Below, one piece after another: positions 23,011-34,590 of a stretch of DNA of 64,000 nucleotides; within the stretch, counting starts at the first letter, position 1, and each line of letters opens with the position of its first letter. This DNA comes from Paragyromitra xinjiangensis (lineage: Eukaryota; Ascomycota; Pezizomycetes; Pezizales; Discinaceae), in contig JBCAMK010000017.1 in the NCBI GenBank assembly GCA_038503065.1, positions 124,001 through 188,000 on the forward strand. The letters are read 5' to 3'. Made by a program: the position numbers and the translations under genes. The notes beneath the pieces were generated by a model. That model did not search any database, was not told where the DNA came from, and saw nothing but the letters and a program-made list of their open reading frames with translations.

Positions 23011-23829
23011 TCAAAGTCTTGCTACAGTAGAACGGATTGTTCTACTTCCAGTCACCTTATGCCTTGCTCTCAGAGTGGATCATAGGGAAATGCTTCGCCC
23101 CGGTGGATAACCCTAATATTCAGCACCCTAGTATTGTATATATTTCGGATAGAAGTCGGTAGAGTCATCTGGAATAGTGACAATAAAGCTTAAGCAAGAT
23201 CCTCTCTTGTGATTGCGCCCTATCGGTTGACACTAACTAAAGTATCAGTTAGCTAATCAATATTCTGCCTTTATTGGGATTGGTATTATGGAAAGTTTGA
23301 AGGAGCTATTGAGAATTAAATGTTGAAATTCGGAATTTTTGTGACTTTGGCAGGATCTATGATAATGGAGGGCCTATCATAAAAATGGTATAAGAGGTAT
23401 AAATATATACTAGAGATCCATCCTGCCTCTACCCTAACTATAGCTTTATTTATAGCAGAGAGTTCAAGAGGGAGGGGTACAGATTCCCGAGGGTTTTTGA
23501 CAACATATAATAAATTTTTTCAACAACACTCACGAATCTCTCATTCCACCGTTTCTCCGTACCACCTCTGTGATGATCGGCGATAGTCCTGCGTAACTAC
23601 ACGCTCAAGGCAAAGCCAATTACCGCCTCTACGACTATCACTCGCCCAAGGGCTCCACAAACGCTCCTCGCCACAGCTAGCACCATGACTATAGCACTTT
23701 CACTATTCTGTTCCAGAGTGGCTGGGGAGAGCTCAAACACCATTGCCCTAAACTGGCTCCTAGCTACCTATTCCAGGTGGTGCTGTAGTCTTGACCAAGT
23801 TCCACGGCTCGGTCAAGATTAGGCTCTAA

Positions 23830-24093
23830 AATATCGACCGATTCGCCGAGGAAACCGACCCGTATAAAATTCATACGAGGAGACTCCAGACTATTGACTA
23901 CTTTATTTTTCACTTCGAGGCCAAAGACCTATTATGCCATCGATATTTACTGTATGGCAGTCAAATGCAGAGACTGGAAGTAGCACACGCAGCAACAACT
24001 AGAGAATCCTTGCGCACTTGTATCACAAACTTGGGGAGTTTATGTAAGCTCATATATTCCCCTAGCAAAGAACCTAAAAATAACCAAGTATAA
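23830..24093 (+). pseudogene. possible decayed coding fragment
   Basis: An 87-codon open stretch bounded by in-frame stops, without a start codon, reading RFAEETDPYKIHTRRLQ and HFEAKDLLCHRYLL. It could be a remnant of a retroelement gag or of a host gene. Identity is not established. Confidence 0.15.
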
Positions 24094-24298
24094 AGAAATT
24101 GTGTAAAACCCCATCAGTTGGGCAATCCTCAAGCTAAGGCAGAAGCCATTACCATAATCAAAATCCATAACACCCGCTCAATTCTGCATCCATCGAAAGC
24201 TGCGTTAGTAAGATGCATATCTCGATCCATCCCAAAAACAAAGGAATGGCTCAGACCTCTTTAAACCTTTTCCCAGACTTCCTAGACACGCTGTCTAC

Positions 24299-24872
24299 CT
24301 ACTCATCATGACCTTTATGCCACGGCCAAGTTTTCGCTCTTACCGGCACCGTAAGGTCCCCTAATTTAGTGACCGATTTTCCCCGGCAACCTTGCGCAAC
24401 ACCTTCCTCCTCAATAGCTCCCCGTGAAGGAACTTCAGCTGGAACCGGCGCTGTAACTTGAGAAGGGTAGAAGTAGAAGTTGTTGAGCATAGTGACTATT
24501 GTATTATTGTTAGGTGTTTCAGACGAAACCGAGCTTGGTAAATCTAGCTCATTGGGGCCCCTAGAGTAGGCAACACCCATTTCCACATCTTCGCCAACCT
24601 GCTAGGCGTAGGAATATGTTAGAAGCTAAACCTTTAAATACCACAGTGGAGGGACACAATAAGTAAACATTACACTCGGTACATACTCTTCTCTGAACAC
24701 GCTTTTTCCAGCATTTAATACCCCCAAAAAGGCCTGCAAATGCTACCAAGACAGCGATAACACCAATGATGACACCTGATATCCCATTGGCATCTAAAGC
24801 TCCGATACCGTTGTGACGGCGGAATATATCATAAGCGCGAGGGAGAGAATGGGTCTTGGTGACTGGATCCAT
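24299..24872 (-). CDS. small single-pass membrane protein, TWP-family member A
   Basis: Member of the small membrane-protein family repeated in this window; function unknown. Two exons, 24687-24872 and 24299-24598, give 161 residues. The intron has a consensus GTATGT donor and a CTAGCAG acceptor, and lies in phase 0 right after the basic stop. Exon 1 gives MDPVTKTHSLPRAYDIFRRH, then NGIGALDANG, a hydrophobic helix (SGVIIGVIAVLVAFAGLFGG) and KCWKKRVQRR. There is no signal peptide, so an N-out/C-in orientation is inferred from the positive-inside rule. Exon 2 gives VGEDVEMGV, a central NNNTIVTMLNNFYFYPS block and the end KTWPWHKGHDE. Equivalent blocks occur in the other members. The ATG is used because the codon before it is GTG. 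Confidence 0.72.
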
Positions 24873-25929
24873 CACAGAACCACGGGTATAAACAGGCTCC
24901 GGGAGTTTTTTGGTATGTACGGCTGGCGTTTCCTAGGACCGAGAATGTTAACACCAGTGCATGAACCGTCCACGTATTAGCCTAGGAAAGCGTCGAGAAG
25001 ATTAGGAAATCTTTGAGTGGATACCCGCAGCCCTCGGAGGAAATAAAATTCGTACCGATAGAAAGAGAAAGCGGGGAATTATGTTAGATGTTCTTAATTT
25101 TTAATACCTACATATTGAACCCTAACCCTTAGAAGGTGAGTTTTTTAACCTTAGGCAGCTGATTAAATCCTCGAGACTACGTCACTGACCACAAACCTAA
25201 CCCTGATACTAAGATTCTTTGAATTAGTGGGTAATACCGTGTGCGACCTCAGAGAATCGCCCATGGGGCCGAGCTAAGACAGCAGAAGAGTATTGTGTTT
25301 TGGTTGGTGAGTAGAGCTCAGTCCCATGGCCCAACCAGATGGCACCAGCTCTATCTATCCAACCTACGATCGCACGGCATTATCCTGCGGTCTCAGCCCA
25401 GCCCCATTCGTTATTTCTGAGTTTATACGTAACAGCTTATCCCTTATGCTGGTACTCCGATGCTGCCAACATTTATCCGAGGTTTCGGAGAGGAAGGGGG
25501 TGGCTTAGCTGGGGCAGGTATCATTCTTCGCCTAGTTCCTAGGACTACCTATGTATTTCTCAGAAATTCATATTGTAGTTTTGAGAATCTAACAACATCA
25601 ATCATCGCACAGCCCCAAATGCTAGTCGTTATTTAGTCCCCACGAAAGTTAGCAGCATTACCAGCATAAGGGATAGCTACCGAAGTCCGATCCGGGTTTT
25701 CGGGGGCAACAAACACCAAATTACAAGCAAACCACTACCATAACCATTATTATTGCCGTCGTTAAAAATCTAGTGAAATGATTTTGTTTTACCTACCTCC
25801 ATCTTCCTAATTAAATAATAAATGAGAATTTCCCACCATGTGGCGTCAAGCTGCAGGCATCCTCTTTTGTTGTTGACTAGCTCATACGCACATGCTGGTA
25901 AGCGAGATAACTTCCTTTCACCACTTACT
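24873..25929. other. intergenic region, no gene seen
   Basis: About 1 kb. Contains CCCTAACCCT-like strings at about 25120 and 25195 (interstitial telomere-like motifs) and only short open frames. Confidence 0.4.
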
Positions 25930-26181
25930 GTGTAGCACGGCCGAATGACGGACACTGCTGGATGACGAACAGAGGTCAGGCTTGGCAAGGACTATCGAGA
26001 GGGTACAAGACTATGGATAGGGTACTGGTTTTTTATACTTGTTCCTAAGAGCCATATACGGACTATTGAGAGGGTACAGGACTATAAGAAAGGTACTGAA
26101 AATCAGTACCCTCTCAATAGTCCTTGCCAAGCCTGACCCTGTTCGTCATCCGGCATTATCCGTCATCCGGCCGTGCCACAC
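25930..26181. mobile_element. palindromic element: 76-bp inverted arms with internal iterons
   Basis: Arms 25930-26006 and 26106-26181 are inverted copies (about 87% identical) starting GTGT(A/G)GCACGGCCG and ending GAGAGGGTAC. The spacer carries further copies of an 18-bp motif of form GGACTATNGAGAGGGTAC. Probably the joined ends of one or two DNA transposons. The right arm is the target into which the MITE at 26182-26693 has inserted; the left arm shows the uninterrupted sequence. Confidence 0.75.
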
Positions 26182-26693
26182 GAGAAAACCTTTTCAATGC
26201 CCGCGCTTGTCGTGCAGCACTTTAAAACACCCTCCATCTAAAGCACAAGCCATGAACACAGAACACACCAAGCTGTGGCTATGGATAATTTTCGATTATC
26301 TTCACTGTAGAAAACACCGTCAGCAGCTCAAGCTTATACTGAAAGGCAATAAAACTATACTATACTCTATAGCTACTGAAGACCAGCAGTGTAGAACTTG
26401 ATTCTTGGCGATAACAAATGTAAAAATGTAAGCGAGACACCCTTTTGAAACAGCTCTAGCCCCAAAAACTATTTTGCGTGGCTAGTGCACAATATTCTTT
26501 TCCAAAATAGTACAGGTGTATGGCTCCTACACATATTAGGGGTGGCTTTATAGCACAGGGCATGACACTTGACCCAGAATGTAGGCCAAGCAGCTTGGGC
26601 ACTCGTGTTTCGCTTTTTCTACTGGCATTCCTTCTGAGTCAAGGGTGTCTTAAAGTGCTGCACGAAAAGCGCGGGCATTGAAAAGGTTTTCTC
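26182..26693. mobile_element. 512-bp Mutator-like MITE with 9-bp target duplication
   Basis: Terminal inverted repeats of about 52 bp start GAGAAAACCTTTTCAATGCC and differ at two positions between ends (26182-26233 and 26642-26693). Flanking 9-bp direct repeats GTGCCACAC at 26173-26181 and 26694-26702 are a perfect target-site duplication. Long TIRs with a 9-bp duplication point to the Mutator (MULE) superfamily. No transposase is encoded, so it is non-autonomous. Confidence 0.85.
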
Positions 26694-26702
26694 GTGCCAC
26701 AC

Positions 26703-28339
26703 AGTACCCTAGTCTCGTGCCCAGCCCATACTGTGCAGCTTGCTGCGCACCGAGCTATAGGCAGTATATAGGAGATGGGAACGAGCCTACACTTACCCCT
26801 ACCCTACCAAGTCTTAAGAACCCTGCCAATCAACTTGGTGGTGGTTGATTAGCGGAAACTGAAGAAAGTGAAGTCTGTTCTACGGCGAGTCATTCGTATG
26901 AGTGCAGAAAAGAACTTTAGCATAGCCACGCGAGAGCTGGAGCACGGTGTGCATAATTATGACTGGTCACAACCATGCACACCGCGGGAATCTGGACTTT
27001 TAACCACACATTTCTCCCATCTGTGCCATCTGGGAAGTATTGTTAAGAGGCTAACATGGAGATCTCTTGCTGATTTTTTCGATTTTTTCGCTCTTAAATT
27101 AGTAGACTTTTAATTCGGAGTTCCGCTCAGTTGCTAACTTACCCCCGGGCCCTGACCACAGACAATAATGGCTCAAAGTGGTACATACAGTTACGTATAC
27201 GTCCAACAAGTTCTTACGGTTTTTGAAGCACTATTATGCAACAGGATGCCATGAACCACTCAACATTTACTACTCAACAAAAAAGAAAGCATCATATCTC
27301 GCCATTATCGTTTGAAGTATGTAATAAAAGTACGTCCTTTATTGTGTTGTATTGGCATCATTAAGGTTCGGTTGTGGTGGATCTGGGTTGTTGGCAACAC
27401 CTCGTTTGGTCGCGGTACCTCAAAAACCACAAGAACTCGTTCAATAAACCCCCAGCCCCACAGCAGGGGGCACCCCTAACGAAAATGATAAATGGATGGG
27501 ACTAAATAGGGAACTTTTATTTTTCAATCAGGAACCCGCGAAATAATCGTCCGAACCTAAGGGTTCCTACACAGGAAATACCAGTAAACGTGGCATTTCA
27601 TTCAGAGTCCATATCCCAAATGTAGTACAGAGGAAAAGGGTACCAGACGAAACCCGGGGAGTTACCGGGCATGCCTCTGGCTAATAGAAGTCGCTCGCCC
27701 ACTAGATCTTGCCTACTCGGGCAACGCGACCTCGAAACAACGACGCGAGCATCAATGAAAATTTGCGGTGAATAGATAAATTAGTATAGCTGGCTTTACA
27801 TTGTTTTTGACTGCGCTTCAGTGTTTTACAGAATTAGTTCGACGTCCATCTATACCATATTTAAAACGAAAAAACGAACCCACATACAAGCCACAGGTCT
27901 TTAGGGCTCTAAGGTATAGTCCGCCCAAACGCTAGCACTACTAACGTTTATCAAAGATATAGAGATAGCGCAGGTCTCACAATCGCTTTATGGTACGATC
28001 GTGGTGTTCGAAGTCAACTATGCAGATCTCGAAACCATATAGATATATAGCAAATTCCCCAAGGCCTACCATGTTCAGCATAGTTACATACCTTCGGGAT
28101 CAACTTCTACCAATAAAAATATCCGAGCCAAGAAACCGCGACCCGGCGATAAAAGTTCTGAGCCCATCAACAACCAATCGTGGTGCACAGTTGATTTGAT
28201 CTTCTGTAGAGAAACTATAATGTACAGCTGACCATCGTCACGTTCTAGGATCTTGACTATCCGACCATCCTTTATAACTCACGCTATCCTCCGCTCAATC
28301 CCTCTCCTCAACGCAAACCCCCAAGCAAATCCCTAAAAA
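26703..28339. other. intergenic region, no gene seen
   Basis: About 1.6 kb following the nested element, with continuation of the host repeat (AGTACCCTAGTCTCG), one inverted-repeat element near 27208-27438, and the promoter of the ankyrin gene (TTTATAAC about 70 bp before its ATG). Confidence 0.4.
27208..27438. mobile_element. possible 231-bp inverted-repeat element (MITE-like)
   Basis: AAGTTCTTACGGTTTTTGAAG at 27208-27228 is matched in inverted form by CCTCAAAAACCACAAGAACT(C) at 27418-27438, 17 of 21 positions. No clear target duplication was found. Confidence 0.35.
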
Positions 28340-29389
28340 ATGTGCATTCTCAACCTACCCAATGAACTTCTCCTCCTGGTTTCTGAAGAACTAATTCCCA
28401 ACACCAAAGACCTCAAAAGTTTCCTCTCCGTCAATCACCGCCTATACTTCCTCTTACTCGACCGCCTCCACCGCTTAGCCATCGATGATAAAAACGGCCT
28501 CCCAGCACTTTACTGGGCAGTCAAGAAAGGTCATATGCCGTTGTTCTTCCTATTGTTGAAAAGTAGAGTAGACCTCAATGCTCGCGAAACCCAAACGGGA
28601 CTCGAAAAGACAGCTCTACATTGTGCAGCAGAACTTGGTAACAAAAAGATAATCACAGCACTACTCGAACGAGGTGCTTCGGTCGATCTTCGGGACAGCA
28701 ACGGTCGGACAGCCTTGATCAATGCAATCATGTTTAGACATTTCCCGGTGGCTCGGGCACTGTTGGACAGCGGTGCTAATATAAACCTTCGAGACAATGA
28801 GGGTATCACAGCACTCCACTGTGCAGTCTATTCTACGAGAAAGACTTCCAACGACACCGAGCAGCTTATAAGGTCGTTGGTATCGAAGGGAGCCACCGTT
28901 GATCACCTAGACCGTAATAACACCACACCGCTTTACCTAGCTATAGCACGGAATCATAATGCTATCGTAAAGCTGCTATTAGAGTACGGAGCGAACCTCC
29001 TTTTGCAGAGTGATCGGGGATATGATGCAATTCGTCGGGCGGTGATGAACAATGATGCAGAGATGGTTGAGCTTTTGTTAGAGCAGCAGGGGGTGGATGT
29101 CAACCACCGAGACGAAGATGGGAAAACAGCTCTACACTATGCGGCATCTTTGACTATTAGAGGCGAGGCTTGGGACCTGAGACGAGTCATCAGACTGCTT
29201 CTCTCAAAGGGAGGTGACATTTCTATCAAAGATAAATATGGGTCGGTTCCACTCGTGCTTGCAAAGGGTGCTGCGGAAGATGTCTGCAAACTGTTAGGGC
29301 AGCGTGCAGTGCCGGTGAGTTGTAGTGGGAACTATGGAGGGATGGAGGTGTGGAGACAAGGTATGGCACCAGTGCATAGCGTGCGATAA
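28340..29389 (+). CDS. F-box-like / ankyrin-repeat protein
   Basis: A single-exon gene of 349 residues. The first about 45 residues (LPNELLLLVSEELIPNTKDL, then FLSVNHRLYFLL) resemble an F-box, which would recruit Skp1 and make this a substrate adaptor of an SCF ubiquitin ligase. Residues about 50-320 form roughly seven to eight ankyrin repeats with typical G-x-TALH(C/Y)A and LL-x-(R/S/Y)GA motifs, for example KTALHCAAELGNKKIITALL and TPLYLAIARNHNAIVKLLLE. The ATG follows an A-rich AAAA context and a TATA-like TTTATAAC. The C-terminal 20 residues after the last repeat are unstructured. Such proteins are expanded and poorly conserved in filamentous fungi; substrate unknown. Confidence 0.85.
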   Translation: MCILNLPNELLLLVSEELIPNTKDLKSFLSVNHRLYFLLLDRLHRLAIDDKNGLPALYWAVKKGHMPLFFLLLKSRVDLNARETQTGLEKTALHCAAELGNKKIITALLERGASVDLRDSNGRTALINAIMFRHFPVARALLDSGANINLRDNEGITALHCAVYSTRKTSNDTEQLIRSLVSKGATVDHLDRNNTTPLYLAIARNHNAIVKLLLEYGANLLLQSDRGYDAIRRAVMNNDAEMVELLLEQQGVDVNHRDEDGKTALHYAASLTIRGEAWDLRRVIRLLLSKGGDISIKDKYGSVPLVLAKGAAEDVCKLLGQRAVPVSCSGNYGGMEVWRQGMAPVHSVR

Positions 29390-32300
29390 CGGGAAAGATC
29401 CCACCGGTAAACGTTTTTTCTCTCCCGGATTTGGGCCGTTTGCGATAAGATTAGCGTGTGATACCTATTTCCCTATGCTAACAAAGTCTCACGAGGCTGT
29501 TGAAATTTCCTAAATACCCTCTTCTATCATTTAACTTTTTTCCATCTTTTTGAATATCATCATGTCCCAAGAAATGAGTTTCTTCTCTCGTTGAAAGCGG
29601 CTTCCTTAGTTATAAGATACCTGAGTTTCTGATAACATGAAGTGCTTTTTCACGGGATGAACATTTCTAACTTCTCCTCGCCGATCATTTTCCGATTCTA
29701 GTTAGCCACATGTCCCACCGAGTGATTTTCGATGACTAAGATATCCATGGCAAAGTGGTACCAAACCCGAAATTTTAGGTTTTATGTATCCCACAGCAGA
29801 GATAGGAGGGCACTTAGAGGCAAAATATTCCAAGAACGGTGCACACCTAGAAATTGTGCTACAACCGGATGCTATGCTGGCTCAACCCCACGATCTCGGC
29901 GTCAAACCATCGCCCAAATCACTTACAAGCTTTGCAAATCTTGACCTTTTAGAAAGCGAAACTGCATAGAATTTACCAACGAGACTGCCAACGAGGAAAC
30001 AGATATGCCCTAGCGATCGACGTTCAAGAAATAATGAGTGCATTGCGCTAGTGGGCGAAAGTGATGCCGTACTGACAAGCGAACAGAAAACAACGCTCGG
30101 GACCAATTTTCAACATAGTGGGCAGACGGGTAGCGGCAGAGATGTACAGCTCAGCAGTATACGTGCCGCTGTGGCTGTTGAACGACCTTGACTTCGGGCT
30201 CTGAGATCGGTTGGAATTCACATATAGAGAAACTCACAGCAGTTCAGTCGATCGGCTGGTAGGATCATTGAAGGGTTACGGCAGATAATTGTTGAGGAGT
30301 CATATGTAGTGGGGGTTGATAGGAACTGCCGGCTTCTTTCCCAGGAAATCGATAGTCACGAAGGCATGATAGGAATCAAGGTTTGGTAGAATAGCTTTTG
30401 TCGTATTAAGCGCTACTATAACCTACCTTGTGACTTAAACATAATCTTCAAAACATGCACAGGTATTTCTTAGCATGCGTTCTCACTCGATCGAGCTTTC
30501 GGTTAACATCAATAGAGGCACCAGACCCCTCCCCCATGAGATACTCGCATAAAGCTATGCAGTGAGGAAAGCAATACAGCACTACCTTAATGCCAGTAGA
30601 CCCAAGGGAGGGAGTAAACGCTGGTAGAGCTTTGATAAGCTTAAGTAGATCCAGATCCGAGACCACTTACTGAGTGTGACATGAAATTCTCAGGAACTGC
30701 GTAATACAAGGTCATCTCGTCCCGATACGCTCAATCCCCTTAACGGTAAGATACACGCCTCCGCAGGAGTAAAGCAAACAGGGGGCTCGATAAGCCCAGT
30801 ATCGCATTTTAAGAGTTCTATAAAGCGATTGTAGTTTTATTGGAGGTCCAAATCCTAAGACTGGAAGTATCGTAAATAGAGGGGATGGGAAAAATAAGTA
30901 AGCTATCATTCGGAAAAAACGAAAGCGTTCCGCTAGAAAATATATGGATCAGGAAATAGAGAATAGAGAAATCTTTATTCACCGACTCGCCTTGACTCTA
31001 ATATAGGTCCAATTTGGTCTTTCTTTAGTCACGTGTTACAATCTCGTTGCGATCTTCCCCTTCTTAATGGTGGTTGGAGGGAGAGTAGTACATGTAGCCT
31101 TCGTTGCCAGCAAATGATAAGAAGCCTTGGCGGGACTACTAACTTTACTAGCAGAAGTATGCAGTAACCGGATTGCCCAAATTTAGCTCGCTAACAATTC
31201 TACTAGAGTTGGTATGTCTTGGCGTTGTAGTGGGAGGGCTTACGGTTGGACAGTCCCCTGCAACACGACTTCCGATCCCGTCCCCTCTGAGCACCCAATT
31301 ATACGCATCCCAAACATATTTTTATCCTAGCTAGCCTATCACCAGGGGTAAACATGTGAGAAAATTGTTTCTCCTCGGATATATACCGAATAACCTATCA
31401 CCAACCAATTGTATAGGGGGCCAGAGAGAGCCTAGCCAATAAACCAAATAGGTACCAGTTTGCAATCAGAAACAACAGATCCCTAAACCATAATAACGAG
31501 CTCACTACTACTTCAACTACCTATGGCATGAAGGTATATAAATCATGAAAGTAATAAAATTGATACCAGACACATGGCACGAGTGATCCTCCATGACGGA
31601 GCTGTAAAGAACGAAACAAAACCCAAATCCAACCAACCAGATCTACCATACATCCAACCATCCAACAAACCCCGAAAAAAAAGTCATTCCAGTCGTAAAC
31701 TCGCACTTCGTCAGCTCCATACCCCAGCATAAAATTCCAAACCCCACAACAGAAAGAAAAATAAAAAGCAAAGTAAAAGTCAAGTGCGACCGCCATCCCA
31801 CATATCCCGTATTTTTATCCCCCGTAGATCGAACCGCTAATTCACGTATCCAGTCTTAAAGTCCACATCTGCTTACTCACCACTAGCAATCAACCCTATA
31901 CCCCATCACCCTCCCTCCCCCTCCCCTCCCCCCTTCTGTAGTCACAGAAAGCGAAATCCCACCCGTCACCAAACCCATAGACCTCACTTCCTCCTTTCCT
32001 CTACCTTTCCCTCTACTCTCCCCAAGCTCTGCTGTGCTCTGCACTCCCGAAACCTTGTTATTCTTTTTGATATCCTCCCGCACCTTCATAAAGGGGGCCA
32101 AATCCTGTCTCAGTTCCTTCACATCCAACAAGTCAGCAAACCTGTCAATCTACCAAAAAAGAAAAGACCAAACCAACCGTCTCCAACTCCACAAACTCAA
32201 CAAAAACCTCACTACTACTCCCTGCCGCACGCACTGCTGCAAAACTCGGAAAACACGGGATTATCTCAGCGATCATCGTGAATGCGAGTAGAAAGTCGAC

Positions 32301-32398
32301 GTATGCAAAATCAAGACTCCCCTTCTCGCGATGACGTTGTGCATTTCTCCAGTGCGATTTGGCGGCATTGACCCAGGCTCTGATCTAGTATTTGTTAG
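29390..32398. other. intergenic region, no gene seen
   Basis: About 3 kb with only short open frames. One minus-strand frame near 30448-30666 (LLKLIKALPAFTPSLGSTG) looks protein-like but lacks an ATG and neighbours, so it may be a gene relic. One TACATGTA octamer at 31089-31096. Confidence 0.4.
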
Positions 32399-34244
32399 TC
32401 AGGTTTGCATGTTGGAACAGCGGAATAGGGGAGGTACCGAGGCATGGTTTGTAGGCTGTAGCCCGTCAGTGTGTGCTGATAGGTCTGCGAGGTGGGGATA
32501 TACTCGGCTCGGTGTGGGAGTAGGGGGGGAGGTCGGGGTTGTTTTTGCGCTCAATTTGCCGAGTTTGCGTCTCTGGCTTCTACCAGTCTCACCCACAAAA
32601 ATTCCCATCTCCTCGTCTTCCTCTTCCTCCTTCACACGAACCCCTCCAAATATATCTCGAGGCTCAAGCCTATCCACCCCTCTATCAGAATCTCTAGCCG
32701 CACTAACTCTAGCTTCACGCGCACGATCAAAATCTCTAGCTGCCCTAACCCCAGCTTCACGCGCACGATTCCGCAGTCTCCGCTCCTGCGGACTCCATCG
32801 CATTTTATCCCACATGATCCGTGAAGACGAGCCCTCAACTCTCTCCCTTTTAATTGGATGACCAACACCCCGTAGTTCTGGAAACCCAAGTGATAAGCCC
32901 ATTGTATCTGCATCACTCACATCCTCACCCAACACAGCAGCACGTTTCCGCTGGACGTTTTCCCGACGAGCAAGTTGCCCCTCCACCCATGTGTTAACAG
33001 TGCGTGATCGTCTAGGCGTAAGCGTAGGTGACCCCTCGAGTTTAAGTGTGGCTTCGCTTCCTGTTTGCGGTGTCCCGGCTGGATTAAACGCAGGTGACTC
33101 CTCGGATTCCAGTGTGCCTCCGCTCCCAGTTGGTGGTGTTTCTATGGCGGAAGAATTGTGCCAGTCTTCCCACCAGTTGGCGGGCTCGGGTGTGTAATGT
33201 GGGAGTGGGGAACTAGTGCCGTCGGGGGTAAAGGTGTCTGTCATGACGCTCTCTGCATCTGGTGGGGTGGACGGTTGTCGAGTGTTTGCTTCGCAAAGTT
33301 GGATGAGCTCCGCTTCCCATCCTTCGAGCCCTGCTACAATTTCTTGTTCGAGATGTGTCTTCATATCTTGCATCTGTGCTTGCTCTAGAGCGAAAATCTC
33401 CGTTTCATACACTTTCATGTCGAGTTCTCTTTGGCACATGCAGTGATAAACACGTAGGGACTCTGCCTGTGAATGGGCTAGCTCCATTTCATAAGTTTCG
33501 TAATCAGCGATGATATCATCGTGAAATTGCTCCCTCGCGCACGTCGACTCTACCGAGAGCTCCCTTTCAACGTCCATAGCATTATGGATATCAATATTGT
33601 ATTGTTCCTCCACGAAACGATAGTAGGAGTCTGCATCATCAAGGTTCATAGCGTTCTCCAACAACTCTTCTCGCACCTGATTGGCTTCATAGGCTTCATA
33701 GGCTTCGTGTGCTTCAAAGTGAGTGATAACCGCAGCATCGAACCGATCTCGTTCAAGGGCGATAGCATCTTCAACTTCGATAGCGAGTTGAATCTCATGG
33801 CTGATGGGGGCCGCAACGAAGGGTGGTTGAGCTAGGCTGACCTCGGTGGCGAAAACGTCTACTTTCGGTGTTGACGTTAACCTTACCGCCTTTTTCCCGT
33901 GCTTTACGACTTCTCCAATCTGACGCTCTATCTCATCTCCTAGTATCGTGATAGCAGCATCACTAGTGAGTCCGGGCTCGTTCGTCCGTAGTAGAACGTA
34001 CTCGTTGGCATCGCCCTCTGCAGACCAGTCCCCGCCGAAGCCCTTCCGCAGAACAAGAGCGTGGTATTGCCGTTGCAGGAAACTGGGATGGTGAGGATCA
34101 GGGACGGCGTAGTGGTAGGTGATGACCTCTACTTCAGACGCGAAGAGGAAAGAGCAGTTTGCTGTCTCAGTTAGCACTGCAGAGCTCTGGTCGAGAGGGG
34201 GACTTACCAAGCACTTGCTCACGGTTTGGGTGTTTGTACATCAT
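32399..34244 (-). CDS. acidic coiled-coil protein with disordered C-terminus, unknown function
   Basis: Not recognised. Two exons on the minus strand, 34208-34244 and 32399-34161, with a 46-nt intron (GTAAGT donor, GCTAAC branch site), give 599 residues from MMYKHPNREQVLANCSFLFA. The short first exon is preferred because the single open frame lacks an ATG at its upstream end. Residues about 12-110 look folded (EVEVITYHYAVPDPHHPSFL and YVLLRTNEPGL). About 130-330 is strongly acidic and helical with repeated A-x-E heptads, a likely coiled coil. The rest is Ser/Pro/Thr-rich with SP/TP sites and near-repeats (ETPPTGSGGTLESEESP, then GTPQTGSEATLKLEGSP). It is divergent with the gene at 34591, sharing a 346-bp promoter. 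Confidence 0.7.
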
Positions 34245-34590
34245 CTTGCTCGGTGTTTCGCACAGCTCTCTCGCCGCAACCTGTAACGGTGATCAGCAAT
34301 AGTACATATAGATACGTACCTATAACAGCTGCTGTCGTAGAGATGTCTGCTTCCCGTGATGTCTCCAACGCCGAAGCGAGCAAGTCAGTAATTATGACTA
34401 CCGTAGGGCTAGCTGTCGTAGCTCCAGTCTTGGCAACGGGTGTTAGCGACCCCTAACCCTTAATCTGCCTTGGCCCCGGCACGTGCCGAGGACCTCAACA
34501 ACGAAACGCGACCTCTCCACAGCTCTTTCCCAATAGTACAGCTGAAACCCTACTATCTAGGCGGTGTCCCGAGAAGGAAGACCACCAATC
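34245..34590. promoter_or_regulatory. shared divergent promoter region
   Basis: A 346-bp gap between two divergent genes starting at 34244 (minus) and 34591 (plus). It must contain both promoters. A CCCTAACCCTTAA telo-box-like string lies at about 34452. No TATA box is obvious. Confidence 0.4.

Larger units (their letters stand above)
20840..24298. other. gene-poor repeat region
   Basis: About 3.5 kb without a supportable gene. After a C/T-rich 3' end (20850-20915) it contains a tiny LINE 3' end with target duplication, a three-unit tandem repeat with a palindrome, and a decayed open stretch near 23830, all listed separately. The stretch 21570-22020 has a TATATA followed by pyrimidine-rich sequence that might be a degraded LTR, but no second copy or target duplication supports that. 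Confidence 0.4.

Noticed and set aside
26039..26401. 120-codon plus-strand open frame
   Set aside because: It crosses the palindromic element and the left end of the MITE, so it is a product of repeat sequence rather than a gene.
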